Source: Krumholzibacterium sp965370495 (GTDB lineage: Bacteria; Krumholzibacteriota; Krumholzibacteriia; Krumholzibacteriales; Krumholzibacteriaceae). From it: 12,072 nt of DNA. A program made the translations under genes and the position numbers. A model generated the notes under the pieces. That model searched no databases. It had not been told where the DNA came from and worked only from the letters and a program-made list of their open reading frames with translations. This document shows, one piece after another, positions 6,967 through 12,072 of this stretch. How positions within the stretch are numbered: the first letter of the stretch is position 1; each line of letters opens with the position of its first letter. Location of the stretch: positions 1 through 12,072 of the forward strand of contig CBDUUV010000077.1 of assembly GCA_965370495.1 (NCBI GenBank). The letters run 5' to 3'.

Positions 6967-7920
6967 ATGATGCAAGAAACCTGGCGTGCTGTTTCCTCAC
7001 CCGGCAGGAGAAATACGGTATTTCTCCTGATGGCAGTCCTATTGTCCGCTTCATTTTCGTGTGAGAAGAAGACAATCCTTCAGGAGATTGAGGAAGAGTA
7101 CGGGAAAGGAAACTATCGCGAGTCGGTTTTTCTTGCAAGGCATCATTTAAAAAAGGGGGGGGAGAGAAGTCCCGAACTGTTGTACATACCCGGGAAAAGG
7201 TTTCTGAAGCTTGGAAGAGAATCTGATGCGGATGATTCGTTTGCGGAGATCTACAGCATGGACTCACTCTGGGCTCCCAGACTCGCGGAAGTCCTGCAGC
7301 TTGAAGCGATGAAAAGTTTCGACAGGGGACAGAGTTCGAAGGGCAAAAGATTTACCCTGAGGGCTGTTAACTACGGGAAAGCCCTGGATTTCGAAGAGTA
7401 TAATGCTGTGGCGGGAAAGCTCCTGCTGGACAGGAAGGATTATGACGGAGCTGTATTATTCTTTAACAGATACCTCGAGGAACACGCTGATACGACGGGA
7501 GCGGCCGGAATCATGATAGACCTCGCTGCTGCTTATGAAGGGCAGGATGAGACGTTAAAGGCTATCGAGCTGTACCGTCTTTTCCAGGAAAAGTACCCAA
7601 AGAGCCGGCTTGTCTCTATTGCAAAATGGAAACTGGAAAATCTTCTGTTCAATGCGGGGGAAGAATTATTCAGTGGAGGAGAGACGGAAGAAGCGCTGAC
7701 CCTGCTTGCGAAGCTGGTTGAGTCTGCGGATAATCTTCTCGTACGGGAGAAAGCATGTTTTATTCTCGCCAGGATTTTTGAATCGAAGTATGAGATCGAC
7801 AAGGCCGTGGAATATTATTCGAAAATCGTTCATATGAATCTTGGTTCAAGCAGCAGGATGGTTGGAAAGGCAAAAGAAAGGATTGAAGAGCTTGAGAAAG
7901 CAAGGGTGGAACACTACTAG
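6967..7920 (+). CDS. TPR-repeat lipoprotein, BamD-adjacent
   Basis: 317 residues. The N-terminus has basic RR (14-15), a hydrophobic stretch VFLLMAVLLSASF and C32, followed by EKK. The site SFSC is a non-ideal lipobox (S rather than L at -3), so lipidation is probable rather than certain. The rest is helical with TPR-like pairs at about 40-61, 142-174 (AGKLLLDRKDYDGAVLFFNR), 178-214 (AAAYEGQDETLKAIELYRLF), 225-255 and 257-292 (ARIFESKYEIDKAVEYYSKI). Such solenoids bind protein partners; the position just before bamD suggests an accessory in outer-membrane assembly (inference). There is no clear Shine-Dalgarno before ATG 6967, only 7 nt after the previous stop, so coupling to the upstream gene is likely. 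Two oddities lie early in the gene: a 25-bp palindrome (7005-7029) and an A6G8 run (7149-7162). An in-frame ATG at 7030 would destroy the signal peptide and is not preferred. Confidence 0.85.
   Translation: MMQETWRAVSSPGRRNTVFLLMAVLLSASFSCEKKTILQEIEEEYGKGNYRESVFLARHHLKKGGERSPELLYIPGKRFLKLGRESDADDSFAEIYSMDSLWAPRLAEVLQLEAMKSFDRGQSSKGKRFTLRAVNYGKALDFEEYNAVAGKLLLDRKDYDGAVLFFNRYLEEHADTTGAAGIMIDLAAAYEGQDETLKAIELYRLFQEKYPKSRLVSIAKWKLENLLFNAGEELFSGGETEEALTLLAKLVESADNLLVREKACFILARIFESKYEIDKAVEYYSKIVHMNLGSSSRMVGKAKERIEELEKARVEHY
7005..7029. repeat. 25-bp perfect palindrome within signal-peptide codons
   Basis: Arms CAGGAGAAATAC (7005-7016) and GTATTTCTCCTG (7018-7029) are exact reverse complements around a single central G at 7017. 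As RNA this forms an 11-bp stem closed by a CGG triloop, 38 nt downstream of the ATG; as DNA it looks like a dimeric operator. It encodes R-R-N-T-V-F-L-L, part of the signal peptide. Confidence 0.8.
7149..7162 (+). repeat. A6G8 homopolymer run in the TPR lipoprotein gene
   Basis: Six A (7149-7154) followed directly by eight G (7155-7162), encoding part of L61-K-K-G-G-E66. It includes AAAAAAG, a classic slippage heptamer, and a G run of a length seen in phase-variable genes. A shift to -1 meets TGA at 7224-7226 and a +1 shift also stops within about 20 codons, so slippage would cut the protein to a fragment of fewer than 90 residues. The present frame is open, and the protein downstream looks coherent. 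Confidence 0.7.
7879..7882 (+). promoter_or_regulatory. Shine-Dalgarno supporting the bamD start at 7892
   Basis: AGGA (in AAAGGA, 7877-7882) lies 9 nt before TTG 7892. The earlier in-frame TTG at 7841 would give an n-region of nearly 30 residues ahead of the hydrophobic core and has no comparable site. Confidence 0.45.
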
Positions 7921-8683
7921 GAGATTTCTTGCTGTATCGGTGCTGATATTGATACTCGTTGCGGGTTCATGCGGTGGACCTTACACCGCAAAGCGTGTCA
8001 ACCAGCCGGATGCTAAACTGATAATCGCTTTGAAGTTGTTCGAAAATGGCAAGTATGCGGATGCAGCCCAGGAATACAAGGATTTCCTGGCGGTTTTTGC
8101 GGGAGATGAAAGAGGAGACCTTGCGCAGTTCCGCCTGGCTGAATGCCTGAGGCTGGACGAAGATTATTCCATGGCGGCTATCGAGTACAGGATACTTATA
8201 AACGATTACGGCTACAGTGAGTATATCGACGATGCATTTTATCTCGAGGGGTTGTGTGCTTTTGAGCAGAGGTACAGATCGGAACGGGACCAGTCAAAAA
8301 CATACGAAGCTCTGAGCAGGATCAATCGGTTCCTGCAGCTCTTTCCGGACAGCCCGAGAAAAGCTGAGGCTGAAAAGACCCGAAAGGAGATATACGAAGT
8401 ACTGGGCCGGAAGGAATTTGATAACGGCAAGCTGTATTATTCAGGGAAACACTATGTTGCTGCCGCCATATATTTCGACAAGGTCATCGAAATGTATTCT
8501 GGCACTGTATGGGCCGCGAGAGGCCATTACTACAGGGGAATGATTTTTGAGAAAAAAGGTGATAAGGATAAAGCTGTGTTTGAGTATGGCGAGGCTGTCG
8601 CATCGGGATTCCATTATGATGAGAAAGATGATGCTTTAAAACGCATGCTTGTTTTGACGGGGGAAAAGAAAAGTGATCACTAG
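7892..8683 (+). CDS. bamD: Outer membrane protein assembly factor BamD (YfiO-like lipoprotein)
   Basis: Essential-type lipoprotein of the BAM complex, which folds beta-barrel proteins into the outer membrane. From TTG 7892 it is 263 residues. The signal peptide has basic RR (10-11), a core FLAVSVLILILVAGS, and C27 in a VAGSC lipobox. The mature part is five TPR-like units beginning AKLIIALKLFENGKYADAAQEY. The BamD signature region is FDNGKLYYSGKHYVAAAIYFDKV and a final ARGHYYRGMIFEKKGDKDKAVFEY. It overlaps the previous gene by 29 nt and nadD by 11 nt, so these are surely one transcript. The frame is open from TTG 7841, which would add 17 residues. A generic TPR lipoprotein is the alternative, but repeat spacing and length fit BamD. 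Confidence 0.85.
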   Translation: MRKQGWNTTRRFLAVSVLILILVAGSCGGPYTAKRVNQPDAKLIIALKLFENGKYADAAQEYKDFLAVFAGDERGDLAQFRLAECLRLDEDYSMAAIEYRILINDYGYSEYIDDAFYLEGLCAFEQRYRSERDQSKTYEALSRINRFLQLFPDSPRKAEAEKTRKEIYEVLGRKEFDNGKLYYSGKHYVAAAIYFDKVIEMYSGTVWAARGHYYRGMIFEKKGDKDKAVFEYGEAVASGFHYDEKDDALKRMLVLTGEKKSDH

Positions 8684-9263
8684 GGAGAGAATAGGACTGT
8701 TTGGCGGATCCTTCGATCCCATACATACAGGTCATTTGATCCTTGCGCAGAGCGCGGTGGATCACGCCTGCCTCGACAGGGTGTATTTTATCCCTACATC
8801 CAATCCTCCACACAAAAAACCACTGGTTATGAGTCCCTTCGACGACAGAAAGAAAATGGTCGAGCTTGCGATAGCCGGGAACGAAAAGTTCTTTCTTTCT
8901 GCGATCGAGGAGAAAGAGGAAACGTCATATACATTCGATTCGATTCTTTATTTCAAGGAACTGGGGTATGGGCGGGAAGATATGCACCTGCTGATAGGTG
9001 CCGATACTCTGGGTGAAATCTCCGGATGGAAAAACCCTGAAGTAATATTCGAGCACGCTACGATCGTTGTAATGCAACGGCCTGGATATAAAATACCCGG
9101 AGCTTTGCCCCCTGAAGCAGCCATAATGATAATTACAGAGGGAGCAAACACTATCTCTTCCAAAAGCATAAGAAGATCGGTCTCAGAAGAGGTTTCGATC
9201 CGTTACCTTGTGCCTGAATCCGTTGAAAAGTACATAAATAAAAGATCACTCTACAGAAAATAG
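8673..9263 (+). CDS. nadD: Nicotinate-nucleotide adenylyltransferase NadD
   Basis: Transfers AMP from ATP to nicotinate mononucleotide to give deamido-NAD, the step shared by de novo and salvage NAD synthesis. 196 residues, typical for the family. The nucleotidyltransferase motif GGSFDPIHTGH spans residues 11-21 with H18 and H21. The substrate loop NPPHK is residues 44-48, and the C-terminal phosphate-binding motif ISSKSIR is residues 161-167, followed by the usual YLVPESVEKYI ending. The family norm is ISSTxIR; lysine replaces threonine here. The GTG start at 8673 lies inside the end of bamD, with a G-rich Shine-Dalgarno (GGGGG) about 9 nt upstream. Cytoplasmic; all key residues present. Confidence 0.95.
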   Translation: MITRERIGLFGGSFDPIHTGHLILAQSAVDHACLDRVYFIPTSNPPHKKPLVMSPFDDRKKMVELAIAGNEKFFLSAIEEKEETSYTFDSILYFKELGYGREDMHLLIGADTLGEISGWKNPEVIFEHATIVVMQRPGYKIPGALPPEAAIMIITEGANTISSKSIRRSVSEEVSIRYLVPESVEKYINKRSLYRK

Positions 9264-9270
9264 AGATTGC

Positions 9271-9276
9271 AGGGTG
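9271..9276 (+). promoter_or_regulatory. Shine-Dalgarno deciding the polA start
   Basis: AGGGTG ends 5 nt before ATG 9282. The in-frame TTG at 9267 would overlap this site and add five residues not expected before the conserved LFLIDGHA start. Confidence 0.6.
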
Positions 9277-9281
9277 TTGAA

Positions 9282-12005
9282 ATGGCCTTATTCCTGATAG
9301 ATGGACATGCTATAGCCTACAGGTCATATTACGCCTTTATCAGGGATCCCCTCACTAATTCAAGAGGTGAGAATACCAGTGCCGTTTTCGGGTTTGTCCG
9401 TTTGATCCTCAGGTTGCTTGACAAGTTCGAACCGGAGCGTATCGCAGTTGTATTTGATTCAGAAGAAGAGACGGAGCGGCACGTTAAATATTCGGAATAC
9501 AAAGCAAATCGGGAACCGATGCCTGATGATATGGAATCCCAGTTTCCTATCATCCTTGAACTCCTGAATTCACTTGGAATACCTGTTGTAGTCAATCCCG
9601 GATATGAGGCGGATGATATAATCGCGACACTTGCAAGGGATGCCGCCTCGGACGGCATGGATGTGAGAATAGTCTCCAATGACAAGGATCTGTTCCAGCT
9701 TCTCAACGACAGAATACGGATGATAAGGTTGGGAAAAGGAACCGATTTTTCGGATGAAATCGGGCCTGAATATCTTGAAAAAAGATTCGGGCTTAAGCCG
9801 GAGCAAATCGTCGATTTTCTTGCCATGATGGGTGACAGCGCGGATAACATTCCCGGAATCAGGGGAGTCGGGGAGAAAACAGCCCTCAAACTGCTGCATC
9901 AGTATGGAAATTTTGATGCTATAATCGAAAAAGCTGAAGAAATATCTCCCGGCCATATAAGGAAGAAGATTATTGACGGTAAAGCTCAAGGGCTTTTCTC
10001 GAGAGAACTTGTAGAATTGATGGATGTGCCCCTGGAAGTCAGCGCCATGGACCTTGATACTTTTGAACGTAATAATGAAAAATTAACAGAGATACTTATC
10101 GACCTGGAATTTCACCAGGTGATGAAGGAACTCGGCCTCGGGACCACGGTAGAATCCACGGTGCAGGAAACAGGAGCCACGTATTCGCTGGTCGACGAAG
10201 ACGGGCTCGCCCGGCTGGCTGAAGCTCTCGATGGTTCGGGGGAATTTGTGCTGGATGTAGAAACAACTTCCCTGGATCCACTGACAGCTGAGCTGGTAGG
10301 GATATCTTTTTGTTTTTTGGAGGGGTCTGCCTGGTACGTTCCCGTCAAAACCGGATCCGGAACAGGCCACGGCCTGTTCGATCATGATAATGTTCCGCAG
10401 GGTGCCGGAATACCGCTCAAAAAGATAAAAGAAGTTCTCGGCCCTGTTTTCGCGAGCGGGAAAACGGAGAAAGCGGGACACAATATCAAGTATGACCTGA
10501 AGGTACTCGAGGCACACGGGTTCGAAGTAGCCAACGTTACATGGGACACAATGATCGCCTCGTACTGTCTCGATCCTTCCAGAAGATCACATTCTCTCGA
10601 TAATCTGGCACTGGATTTCTTAAGCTATCGTATGATTCCATACAGGGAATTATTCGAAAAGGGCGACAGGGAAAAGGATATCAGGAAGGTTCCAATTGAG
10701 AAACTCAGTATCTACGCGTGTGAGGATGCAGATTATACTTTCAGGCTTAAAAAATTGTTCGAGAAATCTCTGCCTGAAGCGGGGTTTAAGGAATTATTCG
10801 AGAAGGTCGAGATGCCTCTGAGTTTTGTTCTCAAGAGGATGGAACTCGAAGGGATAGCGCTGAATTCTCCAAGACTGAAAGAACTATCAAAGGAAATTTC
10901 AACGGAGATCGAATCCCTTACCACAAAGATACACGATCTCGCGGGAGAGAAATTCAATATCAATTCGAATAAACAACTGCAACATATTTTGTTCAAAAAG
11001 ATGGGTCTGGCGACCAGGCGTAAAACCAGGACCGGTTTTTCAACCGATGTAAAAGTTCTGACGGAACTGGCCATAGAGCACCCTGTCGCTGGTCTTATCC
11101 TGGAATACAGGCAGTTCACCAAGCTACTGAACACATACGTTGCTAATCTGCCCGGTCTTGTAAGCAGTATCACGGGGAAGATCCATACATCGTTCAACCA
11201 GACAGTTACGGTTACAGGACGCCTTTCCTCGAGCGATCCCAACCTGCAGAACATACCGATCAGGACGGAACTTGGAAGAAAAATAAGAAGCGCTTTCATT
11301 CCCAGCGATGGAAACATTCTTCTTGATGCTGATTATTCCCAGATAGAAATCAGGATCATGGCCCACCTATCGGATGATCCTGAACTCGTATCTGCTTTCC
11401 GGGATGACAGCGACATACACTTAAGGACAGCAGCGAGGATCTACAATGTTCCGGAAAAGGAAGTAACAAGGAAAATGCGCTCATCGGCCAAGACGATCAA
11501 TTTCGGTGTCATGTACGGGCAGGGGGCCAGGGGGCTTTCAGAACAGTTGAGGATCCCCCTGGAAGAAGCCAAAACATTTATCGGGGAATACTTCGAGAAA
11601 TATCCCGGTATCAGGAGGTTTATCGAAGAATCGAAGGAAACAGCCAGGGAGAATGGATATGCAGAAACGATTCTCGGCAGGAGACGGGCTCTTCCGGATA
11701 TCAACAGCGGTAACGGCAGGTTCAGGAGTTTTGCGGAACGGAACGCTGTCAATATGCCGATACAGGGTAGTGCCGCCGATCTCATCAAAATTGCGATGAT
11801 TAATATCGACATGGAGATCCGGGAGAGAAACCTTTTGAGCAGGATGATCCTGCAGGTACATGATGAGCTGGTTTTCGACGTGGTTCCAGATGAAATGGAG
11901 GAGATGGAGGAACTTGTAAAGCGCCTGATGGAATCGGCGATGGAACTGAAAGTTCCACTGAAGGTAGAAATCGGAAGCGGTGGCAACTGGCTGGAGGCTC
12001 ATTGA
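9282..12005 (+). CDS. polA: DNA polymerase I (5'-3' exo, 3'-5' exo and polymerase domains)
   Basis: Repair and Okazaki-fragment polymerase, 907 residues, full length. The 5'-3' exonuclease/flap domain (1 to about 290) has LFLIDGHA, GYEADDIIATLARDA, VSNDKDLFQLL and the H3TH region GDSADNIPGIRGVGEKTA. The proofreading domain appears active: D325-x-E327 (DVETTSLDP), D405 (NIKYDLK) and Y478-x3-D482 (YACEDADY) are all present. This contrasts with enzymes such as Taq or Bacillus Pol I that have lost them. Polymerase motif A is DADYSQIEIR (D684), motif B is the KTINFGVMYG segment, with the Phe that disfavours dideoxynucleotide use, and motif C is QVHDE (D861, E862). It starts 18 nt after nadD and shares one base with coaE. 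A 9-bp-arm inverted repeat lies at 10360-10379. Confidence 0.97.
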   Translation: MALFLIDGHAIAYRSYYAFIRDPLTNSRGENTSAVFGFVRLILRLLDKFEPERIAVVFDSEEETERHVKYSEYKANREPMPDDMESQFPIILELLNSLGIPVVVNPGYEADDIIATLARDAASDGMDVRIVSNDKDLFQLLNDRIRMIRLGKGTDFSDEIGPEYLEKRFGLKPEQIVDFLAMMGDSADNIPGIRGVGEKTALKLLHQYGNFDAIIEKAEEISPGHIRKKIIDGKAQGLFSRELVELMDVPLEVSAMDLDTFERNNEKLTEILIDLEFHQVMKELGLGTTVESTVQETGATYSLVDEDGLARLAEALDGSGEFVLDVETTSLDPLTAELVGISFCFLEGSAWYVPVKTGSGTGHGLFDHDNVPQGAGIPLKKIKEVLGPVFASGKTEKAGHNIKYDLKVLEAHGFEVANVTWDTMIASYCLDPSRRSHSLDNLALDFLSYRMIPYRELFEKGDREKDIRKVPIEKLSIYACEDADYTFRLKKLFEKSLPEAGFKELFEKVEMPLSFVLKRMELEGIALNSPRLKELSKEISTEIESLTTKIHDLAGEKFNINSNKQLQHILFKKMGLATRRKTRTGFSTDVKVLTELAIEHPVAGLILEYRQFTKLLNTYVANLPGLVSSITGKIHTSFNQTVTVTGRLSSSDPNLQNIPIRTELGRKIRSAFIPSDGNILLDADYSQIEIRIMAHLSDDPELVSAFRDDSDIHLRTAARIYNVPEKEVTRKMRSSAKTINFGVMYGQGARGLSEQLRIPLEEAKTFIGEYFEKYPGIRRFIEESKETARENGYAETILGRRRALPDINSGNGRFRSFAERNAVNMPIQGSAADLIKIAMINIDMEIRERNLLSRMILQVHDELVFDVVPDEMEEMEELVKRLMESAMELKVPLKVEIGSGGNWLEAH
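10360..10379. repeat. Inverted repeat within polA (9-bp arms, 2-nt centre)
   Basis: GAACAGGCC (10360-10368) and GGCCTGTTC (10371-10379) are exact reverse complements around AC. It lies in a loop of the proofreading domain (GTGHGLF), between the first exo motif and KKIK. It would be a GC-rich hairpin in mRNA. No T-run follows, so it is not a terminator. Confidence 0.6.
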
Positions 12006-12072
12006 TGAAGGCGCCGGTAATCGTAGTAACAGGTGGGATCGGTTCCGGTAAATCCACCGTGGCCGAAACGAT
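12005..12072 (+). CDS. coaE: Dephospho-CoA kinase CoaE (partial, 5' end only)
   Basis: The first 22 complete codons of a gene cut by the window edge. It begins MKAPVIVVTGGIGSGKSTVA, the N-terminal P-loop of dephospho-CoA kinase (GxIGSGKST), which phosphorylates dephospho-CoA in the last step of CoA synthesis. ATG 12005 overlaps the polA stop (TGATG), and GGAGG at 11993-11997 lies 7 nt upstream. Pairing of polA with coaE is common in bacteria, which supports the call over other P-loop kinases. Confidence 0.85.
   Translation, partial: MKAPVIVVTGGIGSGKSTVAET

Noticed and set aside
8468..8497. Hairpin in bamD (11-bp stem with one G-U pair, 8-nt loop)
   Set aside because: AT-rich, imperfect and inside conserved coding sequence; likely incidental.
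10733..11317. Long antisense open frame opposite polA
   Set aside because: It is opposite conserved polymerase motifs, Ser/Leu-rich as expected from reverse-reading purine-rich codons; not a gene.

Overview
The window reads as housekeeping chromosome from a Gram-negative (diderm) bacterium. Evidence for an outer membrane is a BamD-type lipoprotein, a second lipoprotein-like TPR protein and an exported protein. Mixed use of TTG, GTG and ATG starts, tight gene overlaps, the order bamD-nadD-polA-coaE and the ThiD2-ThiE fusion suggest an uncultured FCB-like lineage (Krumholzibacteriota, Eisenbacteria or Zixibacteria type). That placement is inference from recall, not from a search. There is no phage, transposon, CRISPR array, tRNA or rRNA, and every recognised enzyme looks intact.

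Layout. 15-1091 (minus): an M20 peptidase of the PepT-like group. 1092-1414: a divergent intergenic region with a good minus-strand promoter, candidate plus-strand promoters, an 11-bp inverted repeat and a small dyad. From there everything runs on the plus strand: a ThiD2-ThiE thiamin synthesis fusion (1415-2464), the FtsK/SpoIIIE translocase (about 2615-4789), RimO (4767-6155), a 114-bp gap with a perfect-hexamer sigma70-like promoter and a possible leader peptide, an uncharacterised exported protein (6270-6959), a TPR lipoprotein (6967-7920), BamD (about 7892-8683), NadD (8673-9263), PolA (about 9282-12005) and the first 22 codons of CoaE (12005 onward, cut by the window edge).

How they fit together. 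The promoter near 6164 probably drives a tightly packed operon (exported protein, TPR lipoprotein, bamD, nadD, polA, coaE) joining outer-membrane assembly to NAD and CoA synthesis and DNA repair/replication. FtsK and RimO overlap and are likely co-expressed. The least explained part is 6156-7920: an unknown exported protein and a TPR lipoprotein next to bamD, with a 25-bp palindrome in the signal-peptide codons and an A6G8 tract shortly after it. I see no clear new defence or mobile system; the best candidate for undescribed biology is this envelope module upstream of bamD.
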